Origin: Undaria pinnatifida
Lineage: Eukaryota; Sar; Phaeophyceae; Laminariales; Alariaceae
Direction of reading: 5' to 3'
Assembly (NCBI GenBank): GCA_012845835.1
Contig: JABAKD010000021.1
Location: forward strand, 13,308,295 to 13,372,294
Length of the DNA: 64,000 nucleotides
In this document: positions 21,503 through 32,290 of the stretch, one piece after another
Position numbering within the stretch: the stretch's first letter is position 1
Layout of the letters: each line of letters opens with the position of its first letter
The notes under the pieces: model-generated
The model's input: only the letters and a program-made list of their open reading frames with translations
Databases searched by the model: none
What the model was told of the DNA's origin: nothing
Position numbers and translations under genes: made by a program

Positions 21503-24103
21503 ACTGGCGTCGACGGCAGTACTTGGCATGCTGCTGATGGTTCAGTAGCCGTGCAAATTGCAAACCCGTCTTCTGATGGGGTTGCGCTACCTATTGATTT
21601 ATGTCTTGGTCAGTTATTCACTGTGTCCGTAGTGACGCCTGATCAATTGCACGTCAATGCCGTTGCGAAAACTCCTACATTAGTTGATGAAATCGCTCAA
21701 GCCAAATCCGAGATTGAAGGTCCCCTGTCCAAAGCTTTTACTAACACTAAGCTCACGGCTGACCAGAAAGTCTCTGTCCTAGATTTGTGCGCTCGATACC
21801 GTCCTGTCTTTGCCTTGTCAATGTCAGAGCTAGGTCGTTGCACCAATGCAGAAGCAACATTTCCTTTGCCTCCTGACACCCGACCGATCGATCGTCCCCC
21901 GTACCGCGCCAACCCTCGAGCTAAAGCTGTCATTGATAAGTGTGTTCACGATATGCTTGAATGGGGCATCATCGAAGAACGTCCCAGCCCGTGGGGTAGC
22001 CCGTGTACGCTTGTCGCAAAGAAGAACGGTAGCCCTCGTTTCTGTGTTGATTATCGTCATACCCTCAACCGTAACATTGTCCGCAAGAGCTGGCCCCTCC
22101 CGAACTTAGATTCCTGTCTGGATGCAGTCGGAGGCGTCAAATTCATCTCTACAGCCGATGTCCTCAGTGCGTTCTGGCAGCTACCCGTCGCAGAAGAGCA
22201 CATCGACCGGACAGCATTCGTCACTCCGACCGGCAAGTTTTGTTTTAAACGTATGCCTTTTGGAGTTTGTAATGCCCCATGGTTGTTTCAACACATGATG
22301 TCTGTCACTTTCGGCCACCTTGGTCCTGAGTCGGGTATTCTTACGTACATGGACGATATTATTTGTCTCAATTCTACGTTTGAAGCTCACCTGAAATCCC
22401 TCGAGCAAATGTTCTCAGCGTTACAGGCAGCTGTCTTAACTTTGAAACCGACTAAACTTCAATTCGGTCAGAAAGAAATCGAGTATCTTGGCCATGTCAT
22501 TTCGGAAAAAGGTATTTCAATCAGTGCCGACCGTGTCAAAGCCATTTTAGCACTGCCTGAGCCTGAGTGTATCAAAGATAATCGCGGATTCTTAGGTACA
22601 CTCAACTATGTCCGCCGTTTTATAGACGGTTATGCTGAAATAACAGCACCGCTAGTTGAACTCACTCGTAAGGATTATGTCAAAAAGACCGCTTTCAAGA
22701 AGGCTTTTGGGACCGCGCAACGTGAAGCATTCGCTCGCGCAAAGCGTGCCCTTAGTTCCGCACCGGTCCTTAAATACCCAGATTTTACTCGGGAATTTAT
22801 TGTCCATACCGATGCCTCAGAAGCAGGAGTAGGAGCATTTCTCGCTCAACGCTCACGCGAAAGCAGCTCCGATTCCGATCTTGATATCATCGCGTATTAT
22901 AGTCACCGCTTTTCGAAAAGCCAGCGTCATTATAGTGCCACCATGAAAGAGTGTTGTGCTGTGGTCTGGGCTGTCACCCACTGGCGTCCGTACCTATGGG
23001 GCAAGCATTTCACATGCTGTACCGACCACCAAGCACTAACGTACCTGTATAAAATGCAGGACACCTCTAACAGGCTCACCCGATGGGCGATCGCACTTCA
23101 GAATTACGATTTCACTGTCAAACATGTCCCAGGCAAATTAAATGTCGTGCCTGATATGTTGTCTCGTGCTTTTAGCGAAGTCAATGGGGAACCCATCCCA
23201 TCCGAGCCCAGATTAGCCGCCATTTGTCGCAATGTACCGATTGAGGGACCGTACTATCCACCTGGGCCCCGCGAGTACGAACTCTCCGCTTCTAATTTGC
23301 ACGACGTAGCACCTGTAGAAAGCGCCCGTGAATTATTCATGAGCGCTGTGTCTGTCTTCCCTACTGTAGACCCCGCGAAACTCGTCGATCTACAGAAAGA
23401 GGAATTTTGTCAGTATTTTAAGTACCTCCGAGCACCAACATCGGCCCCACTCCCCAATGGAGAATCTAAATACACGATGAGCTACTTCTTTTTAAATGAA
23501 GGATTGCTATTTCGGTCGTACCTTCCTGGTCACTTACGGAAGCGTAGCACTTTCCGCGATCAATTGGTAGTGCCTACATCTCTCCGAAAAATTGTCATTA
23601 ATTCGTGTCATGATCTACCAGCGTCTGGAGGTCATTTAGCTTTTAAAGCAACATTCGATACCATTCGTGATAGATTTTGGTGGCCGACCATGTCCACGGA
23701 TGTCCGTACTCATATTGAAGCGTGTCTGTCTTGCCAACACCGCAAGTCATCCCACCGCCCGCCCAAGTTGCCTGTGGGACACCGCCCTGTCACGCGCGCG
23801 TTCCAATGCGTCGCTGTTGATCTTGTCGAGTATAAAAGCTTGTCGCAAGGAAATCGCTTCATCCTTTCTGTCAACGACCATCTTACTCGATTTGTCATTT
23901 TGATAGCCATCAAAAATAAGGCGGCTTGCACGATCGTTCGTCATCTAATCGAACGCGTGTTCTCGGTGTTTGGCCCTCCAGAAACACTTCATTCCGACCA
24001 AGGAAAAGAATTTGATAACGAATTGGTCAAGGAATTACAATCAGTTTTTGGATATAAGAAAACGCGTACAGCCGCTTTTCGCCCTCAGGGCAACTCTGTC
24101 TAA
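21341..24103 (+). pseudogene. Gypsy B Pol: reverse transcriptase, RNase H, integrase N-terminal part
   Basis: 920 codons ending in a premature TAA (24101-24103). The first ATG is inside the LTR; recognisable Pol begins near 21503 with a protease-RT linker (DGSVAVQIANPSSDG). RT: RPIDRPPYRANPRAK, SPCTLVAKKNGSPRFCVDYR, FKRMPFGVCNAPWLFQHMM and catalytic TYMDDII (about residue 335). RNase H: HTDASEAGVGAFLAQ (about 488), CCTDHQALTYLY, PGKLNVVPDMLSRAF. Integrase: HHCC finger (HDLPASGGHLAFK to ACLSCQHRK, about 757-800), first Asp in AVDLVEY (about 825), second in HSDQGKEF (about 884). The stop falls one codon before the catalytic Glu. All seen RT and RNase H catalytic residues are intact. Confidence 0.93.
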
Positions 24104-25024
24104 GAGCGTGTACACAGCACTGTCCACAATATGTTGGCTATGTACAGCAACTTGTCCTGCGATAATTGGGCAGAGCTGTTGCCTTTTGTCCAGTTGGCTC
24201 ACAATACAGCTTACTCTACCACTCTCCAGGGATCTTCTCATTTCCTGATGTTTGGACGTGCAGCTGTACTACCTGTCGATCTCATTCTTGGAGTACCGTC
24301 CACCTCCGCACCGCAATCACAGCTCGACTATTCTAAACAGACTGTCGAAAACTTGCAATTTGCATACGAGCTGGCCCGCCGTAATCTTGAAGAGCGAGCG
24401 GATAAGCAAGCGGTCGCAAATGAGACCCTGTCGTTTCCCAGTTTCAAACCTGGAGAACAGGTATTAATCCACCGCCCATACACTGAAGCTGATGGTCCCA
24501 ATCCAAAATTGATCAGCCCATGGCGTGGACCATATACCGTACGGGCGCAAACGTCACCCGTAATTTATCGCGTCACTAAAGATGGCAACCCCGCCGAGAT
24601 TACTGTTCACCTTGGCCGGATGAAAAAATACTATGTCCCTAAGTCGTCCCCTGCCCCTGACCTTGATGCGCTCGACGATTTATTTTTAGGGACCACTCTT
24701 CCCGTGCCCGATCTCGAAGGCTCATTGTCGAAAGTTATGATCGGTGCGTTCACGGTTGAGAGTTTTGATGGACATAAAAGGGGAGTAGGAGCAGCATCTC
24801 TCACCAACTTCCAATATCATCTCAAGTTGGAAGGTTATCCTACCCAGATGGGTATCTCGCGTCATGTCAACGCCATTCCTCAATGCAGAGATATGATTGC
24901 TTCCTACCGTGCTGCAGTATTGTCGACGGACTCTTCAGCATTTAACCCTCCTACGCGAAAGTCTCATTCTGTCCCCGCGGATACTTTTAATGGGCTTTTC
25001 TTGTATCGTCTTGTCTTGTTTTAG
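24104..25024 (+). pseudogene. Gypsy B integrase C-terminal part
   Basis: Same frame as the upstream Pol, separated only by the TAA. It begins with the catalytic Glu (ERVHSTVHNML), continues with the core (QLAHNTAYSTTLQGSSHFL, MFGRAAVLPVDLI) and a GPY/F module (LISPWRGPYTVRAQTS, PVIYRV). After LGRMKKYYVP about 110 residues follow with no match I recognise (ESFDGHKRGVG, YHLKLEGYPTQMGISRHV). No chromodomain pattern is visible. A single base change at the stop separates this copy from a full-length RT-integrase. Confidence 0.9.
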
Positions 25025-26653
25025 CGCTTCATTTTGTCACATCAGACTGAGCAACTACTGATGTCAGCCCTGTGCTATTTGTTCCATCATATGTGTCAAG
25101 CTCCTGCGGGAGTTGTTTTCTTTTAAGGTGTAGTCACCTCATGGCTTGTCTGTTGTCCAGTGCGAGTACCGCGCACTCTAAAGTATTGTCCTCGCCCTCC
25201 GTGGTGAACTGTATTCTTAGCACCTTATGTCTTTTTGTTGACTTTCCTGTATTTTGGCTTCCAGCTCAGCGGCATGTTTTGATCCCGCGATTGAGACTGT
25301 CCACTGTACTAGTTTGACTAGTACCATTAGGCCTGCAATGGTAAATACCAAATCACCTCAATTGCAGGGGGGGTGACCGTCAGGTCTAGCATAGCCAAAA
25401 GGAGCATGTGTCTAGTGTGTGCCAACTTGTCAATGTCTTCGGCGTCCTGTCACACGAGTATTCTCGTGACTTCGTTATGTCGCCATTCGCAGTGCCCTGC
25501 GTAGTTTGTTGGTTTCGTTTGTTTTCTTTTGATTTTCAGCAGTTTGGTTTCTCGCGCATTGCCTTCTGTGTGCACTGTAAGTATCGTACAACCTGAGGTT
25601 AGCACTTATTGGCGCGATGTATAGTTGTAAGAGACCCGATTCCCATCGCTTTATGGGGGGTCGTTCCCATGTCTTCTGTTGTCGTTGGGCACTTGTCTCT
25701 TCAGTACTGAAAAGTACTCGGCACCGTAGCACACCAGTGGTATGTGTCTGTCTGTCGAACGTTTGTATGTCTCCCACTGCACACTCCGATATCGTTGCAC
25801 ATCTGCGGCATAATGCCCGTAAGCACGATTACTGTCAGTCAACTTGTCGCCTTTTATCCATTTTTTTTTTCTAGTATTTTTTATATGGATGCGACCCTGA
25901 AATGTATACTGTTGGCGGTTGTCTCGTGTCTACTTCGGTTACCGCCCAGGCTGTTATGTGTACCACAATTGACTTCTGATTCGGTCTCGAACACCCATCA
26001 GATGCCAACTGATGTGTACCACAATTGGCTTCTGATTCGGTCTCGAACACCCATCAGATGCCAGGTGCAGTGTGATCAGCCAAATGTCCTTGTCGCAGTA
26101 TAACATGTTTGGTGTATAATTTATTGTCTCCGTCAGGTAAGTCGTTTTGCTTTCCAGCATATACGACTCATGTCACGCCTGTTGAGCCTTCAGCCATGTT
26201 GTCCACACGATGAGTATACACACTCGTTTCGTGTAGCGTGCGTCTAATTAGCATATTTTTGCTAATAAACCCGGGATATTTATTTATTGTCGTTGCTCTC
26301 GCACGCCCCTGTCCAGGATCATTTTCTATATTTTGTCGTAATCCACAGCTGGCCAGCCGCAATGTCCGCGATATGTATATGAACATACCGCATGCGAAAC
26401 GATTATGCTCTTGTCATTCGCTATATATTATCATGTCCGATCCTATGTCCGGACTTTTATCCACATGTCTACGGTACTACAGCAGTTTTCAGTTTGTCAT
26501 GCTGTCTTGTCCATCTTGTCCAAAGGAGTGTACAAACTGCCGAGCGTTAGCGAATCGCCACTGGAAGTTTGTATATCAACTAGACGTGTTGTTACTCTTG
26601 TCTATGGTCCCGTTACTTTTGAGTTTTGGTGGAGTTCGAGCTCTATCACCACT
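25025..26653. other. Gypsy B 3' noncoding region with 56-bp duplication
   Basis: 1.6 kb without a recognised gene. 25958-26013 and 26014-26063 are two copies of a 56-bp unit (GTGTACCACAATTGRCTTCT, CTCGAACACCCATCAGATGC). A long untranslated tail between pol and the LTR is unusual and could be a lost extra ORF or filler retained for RNA length. Confidence 0.7.
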
Positions 26654-26668
26654 AAAACTGGGGGGTGA
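26654..26668 (+). other. Gypsy B polypurine tract
   Basis: AAAACTGGGGGGTGA directly before the LTR start TGTGGATTAC. The G-run followed by the LTR matches the tracts of the other elements in the window. Confidence 0.75.
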
Positions 26669-27191
26669 TGTGGATTACATGTCCCCGAACCAACACGCCT
26701 AGGGAAAATGTCGAAACCCGAACCAACACGCCTAGGGAAAATGTCGAAACCCCTTCAACCTTCCAGACATCGTTTCTGGAAGGATCGCTTGGGGAACACG
26801 GGAGATTGTCATGTCTAGAACAAGCCACGGAGCCTTCCCCTCCACGTTCCGCTGACGGATCCTCCGCGGCGGATACACCGCCTAGCGGATTCTCCGCAGC
26901 GGGACGTTGGAAGGTCCCGCTGGATTGTTCCTTTTATCCGAGAGCTGAGGGAGCACCAACAGCTGCTCGCCCACCGCTCTCACAACAACACAACAACAAC
27001 TACTACTCCTTCTCCTTGCACTTCTGGGAGTGAGTCCATCTCAACCTGTCCTGTCTCTCCCTCTGTCAACGGCCTGCTGTATCAGCCCGTGTTGTCTCAC
27101 ACTCCGCCGTCGTAGTTCAACAGTGAGAACACTCTGCTCACGCAGAGAGAAGTGGGATCACGACCCACCGACGGTTTTGACTACGAATCTT
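26669..27191 (+). repeat. Gypsy B 3' LTR with 33-bp tandem duplication
   Basis: 523 bp. The extra 33 bp are a second copy of the CCGAACCAACACGCCTAGGG...GTCGAAAC segment near its start (about 26686-26751). Otherwise it matches the 5' LTR with about five substitutions. Confidence 0.92.
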
Positions 27192-27501
27192 AATATGAGC
27201 TTTTTTTTTAGCGGGAATAATAGGCTTTAAAACTGGAAATAAGCTCGTGATATATATATATGCCAGTTTTGCACGGATAAGCTCGACTTATGCTCGCTCT
27301 TTGTTGCATCTCTAGCTTGATTTTTGTTCGATAAAAGCGTGTTTGCTCGTCTAAAACTCGTTGGGCATCCCTGCTTGTCGTCGATATGCTCGTGAAACGT
27401 CGGTTCTTCGGCTATTTTTGTTTTTTTCTTCTACAAGCCACATGGCAGGTGCAGGTGTGTCAGTGCTGAAAAAGTAAAATGTAGACTATACGATTCGTGT
27501 A

Positions 27502-27686
27502 CAGTAGGTGGTCCAATATAGTGCGGGTATGTTTCACGATAAATTTACCCGCACTATACCGGGCACCCGCACTATACAAAACCGGCAACTATAGAGGGGT
27601 CTATATTCTGCCAAACGATTTCACCCGCACAATATCAGACACCCCGCACTATATGACCCGCACTATATAGATAGGGCCACCTACTG
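27502..27686. mobile_element. Tc1/mariner-type MITE inside hAT2
   Basis: CAGTAGGTGG at 27502-27511 is matched by CCACCTACTG at 27677-27686, with TA on both outer sides (27500-27501 and 27687-27688). The interior repeats CCCGCACTATA in both orientations. 185 bp, no coding capacity. A TA duplication and a CAGT tip indicate a Tc1/mariner or pogo-type parent. Confidence 0.8.
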
Positions 27687-27688
27687 TA

Positions 27689-28452
27689 GTCTATATACCT
27701 GGTATAGTCTATGCTCCTAGAATTTATATATACTTCGAAAGTGTATACTCGTATATTTACGTACATCGTACTACTACTGATTGATGTTGTTGTTGTGTGT
27801 TATTGTGTTGTGTCCAGCAGTGCCTTGCTGCCTTTCTTTTCCATACCACTGCCCACCATGAACAGCCCACCATGTCAATTTGAAAACTTGCTTGGACTCT
27901 CTACTCCGAACTCGACAGCAAAAACAGAGCTAGCGAGCTAGCCAAACACAGCCGACTACCCAGTACCCCCGTACCCCGCACGACGCAATGCTACTTTTCC
28001 CGCCCCCTGTTGTACTTGAAAAGAGCGGTTGCCATCGCTGCAAGATCGGAAGATCGGAAGATCGGCTGCGTCCCTCGCGCTCTCCGCTTTTTTTGTGCTC
28101 GCGTGGGCGCGTGGGCGCGCGCGTGTGTGTGCGTGTTCAAGTAAGTGTTCTTATGTAGAACCGTCCAATATCGCGATAAACAGAGCCGATAATGGGTGTA
28201 ATTAAGCCTCGTGATTTGCATTATTACTATTATTACCGTGCGGCCACTTTTTGGCGTCTCCACCGCCGTGCTGCCAGACAACTATTCGAGTATATACAAC
28301 TGAAATGGAGGCGGGCATAACCACCTTTTATGCTCGATTTCCCTTGTTATGCTCCCACATAAGCTATTTGACATGGTGGCTATGCTCGGTCGGACATAAG
28401 CTTTTCCATAGTAATAAGCTCAAAAGGCCAATATAAGCTAAAATATTTGCTA
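27689..28452. other. hAT2 right internal region
   Basis: No gene. GAAGATCG is repeated three times near 28045-28065, and GCGCGCGTGTGTGTGCGTG lies at about 28115-28135. From 28290 onwards AGCTTAT/TATGCTC motifs dominate. Confidence 0.5.
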
Positions 28453-28480
28453 GCTTATTGGGTGAGGCCCTATCGCATTG

Positions 28481-29275
28481 TACCATCGCTGCTGTATGCA
28501 TCCGTTATCGATTGAGTATGTACTGTTACCTAAACAAAACAATAAAGATTCCTTTCAGGCAAAATCAGGTATACCCGGTCAGTTTGCCGTCAAAACTGGT
28601 GCAGCACAAAAAAAAAGATGAGCATATCACAAACGACATGCAGAACATGTGATACGCACGTATACAGCACGATAACATACATACCTGGTACAACAATGCA
28701 GAAGTACTCGTCGTGAGAATAAGTACGAGCACGAAAGCAAAAAAAAATGCATGCTTTGCGGAACAATTTATACCATTGATGCATACGTACCAACGCTTCT
28801 TCTGCAGCGCATACAAAAAAGACAGCGTGTCAGTCAAAGCGGGGGGAATCTCGTTTGCTCTCTGTATGTACTGCTGTGCGTAGCATGGACTGCGTGACTC
28901 CTCATCATGTATGAACTATCAAGCGTCTCATTCCTCGCCTCAACTATCTAGAGATCACGACCACCGATTCTCATCACTCATGCGGCCTGCTGTACTGCTG
29001 CTTCTATTTCTGCGATGTCTGCCTGTGGTTATCCTGCAGCGTGTGACGCTCGTGATACTGTTTCAAGCTGCTTCAATCGAGATTTTCAACATGATAAAAT
29101 AGAGTTGAACTGCCATGGAATTTTCTTCAACATCCTGTAAAATTCATTAATATTCAGACAATAATATTTACTACATTATTTCAACCAAACTTGGCCCGGC
29201 ATGCAGCTGCACTTCTACCTGCGCATTTACGACCATACTTCTACCTGCGTCAAGCGAGACTATCAACCCACACGG
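28481..29275 (-). other. Gypsy A 5' leader, no gene seen
   Basis: By the nested geometry this is the stretch just inside the gypsy A 5' LTR. No ORF with recognisable content is present on the minus strand. Confidence 0.5.
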
Positions 29276-29293
29276 ATCCCAGCTGAAGCCCCA
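29276..29293 (-). other. Gypsy A primer-binding site
   Basis: Directly after the LTR end (GTTACA) the minus strand reads TGGGGCTTCAGCTGGGAT. It starts with TGG, the complement of tRNA CCA, and its complement reads as a plausible tRNA 3' end. It differs from the initiator-Met site (TGGTATCAGAG) used by many plant elements. The tRNA is not identified. Confidence 0.65.
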
Positions 29294-29740
29294 TGTAACG
29301 AACGGATAAAGAGCTATTTTAGTCACACGTACCCAAGTCTCCCATCCCTTGTCCCAACTCTCTCACCGCTTCTAATTCGTTTCCTCCGTGTCTACCTTCA
29401 GGCTGATTCGTCCCGTCGGCTTGTTGCAACAGCTGCCTGCAAACACCAGTCTTCTCGTCTCACGCAGTCCTTTTCCAAGCGCTCGTGCAATAAAACAGAT
29501 CTTCGGATGAAACCTCGAACACTGCCTCACGGTAACGATCGCTGTACTCAAGCTCGGTTCGCAGTCACTCACGCTCATCATGTCAGACCAAGTTCATGTT
29601 CCAATTTCTCTCGTTTGGTTTTGTGTGTTTTTGGACTGAGGCCGTGAGCAGCAAGCTTTCTATACTGATCGGCGTTATACAGACCTAGGAAGCATGCCGC
29701 CACGGGATTTCATGTGACGTCATGTCAATCCGCCGCAACA
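29294..29740 (-). repeat. Gypsy A 5' LTR
   Basis: 447 bp; see 3524-3967. It is followed by CATC and the resumed satellite monomer (CATCAACCAGTGAG). Confidence 0.92.
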
Positions 29741-31361
29741 CATCAACCAGTGAGTTTTCTGTCTTGCTGGCGAGGAGGTGAGATTTCTCACTTGTTGTAA
29801 GTAAAGAGTGTAAATTGCGGTATTTTCTGACCGTCTATGAAATTGGAATCGGTATCAGACTTTGTATACCTTGATATCCACCAGCCGTAACTGTGACTTT
29901 GTTTGGACCACACCCATTGGGTATGAATGGTCCGAGGTGATAGGTTGAGGAATAGGGTTCGGTAGTGGTTGTATGTCTATGTGTCGTGGTTTTGCGGTCG
30001 GGGCAGTTCGGGAAGCTGCTGGGTGAGGTGTTTTGGGAGAGGATCGTTGGCCGTCTACCAGTGAGTTTTAGGTCTGGCTGGCGCGGAGGTGAGATATTTC
30101 ACTTGTTGTAAGTATGAAATGTAAAATTCAATTTTTTCTTACCGTCTATGTTGTTGGATTCAGTATCAGATTTTGGATACCATGATATCCACCAGCCGTA
30201 ACTGTCAATTTGTTTGGACCACACCCATTGGGTATGAATGGTCTGAGGTGATATGTTAAGGAATAGGGTTGATTAATGGGTGTATGTTGATTGGTCGTGC
30301 CTATGTGTCGTGGTTTTGGGGTCTGGGCAGATCGTGTAGCTGCTGTGTGAGGTGCTTTGGAGGAGGATCGTTGGCCGTCTTCCAGTGGGGTTTAGGTCTG
30401 GCTGGCGCGGAGGTGAGATGTGTAACTTGTTGTAAATATGGAATGTAAAAATCATTTTGTTCTTACCTTCTATGTTGTTGGATTCAGTATCAGATTATAG
30501 ATACCTCGATATCCACAAGCCGTAACTGTCAATTTGTTCGGACCACACCCATTGGGTATGAATGGTCCCAGGTGATATCTTAAGGAATAGGGTTCGGTAG
30601 TGGGTGTATGTTGGTAGGTCGTGTCTATGTGTCGTGGTTTTGGGGTCGGGGCAGTTCGTGTAGCTGCTGTTTGAGGTGCTTTGGAGGAGGATCGTTGGCC
30701 GTCTACCAGTGAGTTTTAAGTCTGGCTGGCGCGGAGGTGAGATATTAAACTTGTTGTAAGTATGGAATGTAGAATGCGGTATTTTCTTGCCGTCTATGAT
30801 ATTGGATTCGGTATCAGTTTTTGGATACCTTGATATCCACAAGCCGTAACTGTGACTTTGTTTGGAACACACCCATTGGGTATGAATGGTCCCAGGTGGT
30901 ATGTTGAGGAATAGAGGTCGGTAGTGGGTGTATGTTGGTTGGTCGTGTCTATGTGTCGTGGTTTTGGGGTCGGGGCGGTTTGTGTAGTTGCTGTGTGAGG
31001 TGTTTTGGGAGAGGATCGCTGGCCGTCTACCAGTGAGCTTCCGGTCTTGCTGGCGAGGTGATGAGATTTATCACTTGTTGTAAGTATGCGATGTAAAATG
31101 CGGTATTTCATCACCGTCTATGATATTGGATTCGGTTAAAGACTTTGGATACCTTAATATTTACAAGCCGTAACCGTCATTTTGTTCGTACCACACCCAT
31201 TGGGTATGAATGGTCCGAGGTGATATGTTGAAGGATAAGGATACGTAGTGGGTGTGTGTTGGTTGGTCGTGCCTATGTGTCTTGGTTTTGAAGACATGGT
31301 AGTTCGTGTAGCTACTGTTTGAGGTGTTTTGGGAGAGGATCGTTGGTCGGCTACCAGTGAG
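29741..31361. repeat. Satellite block 2
   Basis: About five monomers of ~323 bp (GATACC landmark near 29873, 30175, 30498, 30825 and 31148), continuing the monomer interrupted by gypsy A. It is cut at CTACCAGTGAG by gypsy C. Confidence 0.93.
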
Positions 31362-32290
31362 GTAAATGCTGCCCGTTTTGGTGCGACGAGTGTCAGCGTG
31401 TTGGGTGACCTTTCACTGTGCTCCCCCCCTACACTACACCTAGGGTAAATGCTTCCCGTTTTGGTGCGACGAGTGTAAGCGTGTTGGGTCACGTGTCACT
31501 GTGTTCCCCCCCCATACTACACCTAGGGTAAATGCTGCCCGTTTTGGTGCGATGAGTGTCAGCGTGTTGGGTGAACTTTTACTGTGCCCCCCCCCTACAC
31601 TACACCTAGGGTAAATGTTGCCTGTTTTGGTGCGATGAGTGTCAGCGTGTTGGGTGACGTTTCACTGTGCTCCCCCCTTAGTCTACACCTAGGGTAAATG
31701 CTGCCCGTTTTGGTCCGATGAGTGTCAGCGTGTTGGGCGATCTTACACTGTGCTCCCCGCCTACAGTACACCTAGGGTAAATGCTGCCCGTTTTTGTGCG
31801 ATGATTGTCAGCGTGTTGGGCGATCTTACACTGTGCTTCCTTCCCTACACTACACCTAGGTTATTTCTTACACTGTGCTTCCTTCCCTACACTACACCTA
31901 GGTTAAATGCTGCCTGTTTTGGTGCGACGAGTGTCAGCGTGTTGAGTGACCTTTCACTGTGCTCCCTCCCCTACACTACACCTAGGTTAAATGCTGCCTG
32001 TTTTTGTGCGACGAGTGTCAGCGTGTCGGGTGACCTTTCACTGTGCTCCTCCCTGTACACTACACCTAGGGTAAATGCTGCCCGTTTTGGTGCGATGAGT
32101 GTCAGCGTGTTGGGCGATCTTACACTGCGCTTCCACCCCTACACCACACCTAGGTTAAATGCTGCCTGTTTTGGTGCGATGAGCGTCGGCGTGTTGGGCG
32201 AACCTTTATTGTGATAACCCCTACACTAAACCTAGGGTAAATGCTGCCTGTTTTGGTCCGATGAGCGTGGGCGTTTCGGGCGACGCGTTC
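31362..32290. repeat. 83/84-bp tandem array at the 5' end of gypsy C
   Basis: GGTAAATGCTGCCCGTTTTGG starts units at about 31362, 31445, 31528, 31611, 31694 and 31777 (83 bp), then continues with GTTAAATGCTGCCTG units of about 84 bp to ~32250, around eleven in total. Each ends in a C-run and CTACACTACACCTAGG. In the second half the 84-bp period keeps one plus-strand frame open (31750-32214, a 28-residue repeat YTTPRLNAACFGATSVSVL); the first half does not. Confidence 0.9.

Larger units (their letters stand above)
21013..27191 (+). mobile_element. Gypsy B: young Ty3/gypsy element lacking gag and protease
   Basis: LTRs at 21013-21502 and 26669-27191 are nearly identical (about five substitutions by eye) apart from a 33-bp tandem duplication in the right copy, which accounts exactly for the length difference (490 versus 523 bp). 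AATAT flanks both ends (21008-21012 and 27192-27196). The interior holds RT, RNase H and integrase on the plus strand, then 1.6 kb of noncoding DNA and a polypurine tract. No gag or protease lies between the left LTR and RT. It sits inside hAT2. Confidence 0.93.
20975..28472. mobile_element. hAT2: hAT element carrying gypsy B and a MITE
   Basis: TAGGGCCTTACCCAATAAGC at 20975-20994 is matched in inverted orientation at 28453-28472 with one difference (CTTACCC/CTCACCC). The flanking octamers are TCGAATTG (20967-20974) and TCGCATTG (28473-28480), an 8-bp duplication with one mismatch. Without gypsy B the element is about 1.3 kb. Its right end carries many AGCTTAT/TAAGCT and TATGCTC motifs (28300-28460) and similar motifs occur near the left end, as in hAT subterminal binding regions. 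No hAT transposase is encoded. Confidence 0.85.
3524..29740 (-). mobile_element. Gypsy A: Ty3/gypsy LTR retrotransposon with nested insertions
   Basis: Near-identical ends at 3524-3967 and 29294-29740 are the LTRs (TGTTGC...GTTACA read on the minus strand). CATC sits immediately outside both ends (3520-3523 and 29741-29744). Joining the flanks restores an uninterrupted satellite monomer, so the 26.2-kb span is one insertion event later enlarged. The polypurine tract lies beside the left LTR and the primer-binding site beside the right LTR, so the element reads right to left, in agreement with the minus-strand pol pieces at 4353-9356. Subtracting the MULE and hAT2 insertions with their target duplications leaves about 10.0 kb. 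LTRs differ at roughly 45-50 positions by eye, so it is an old insertion. Confidence 0.9.

Noticed and set aside
31362..32290. CRISPR-like array
   Set aside because: Units are contiguous 83-84-bp tandem copies with no unique spacers, in a eukaryotic retroelement context.
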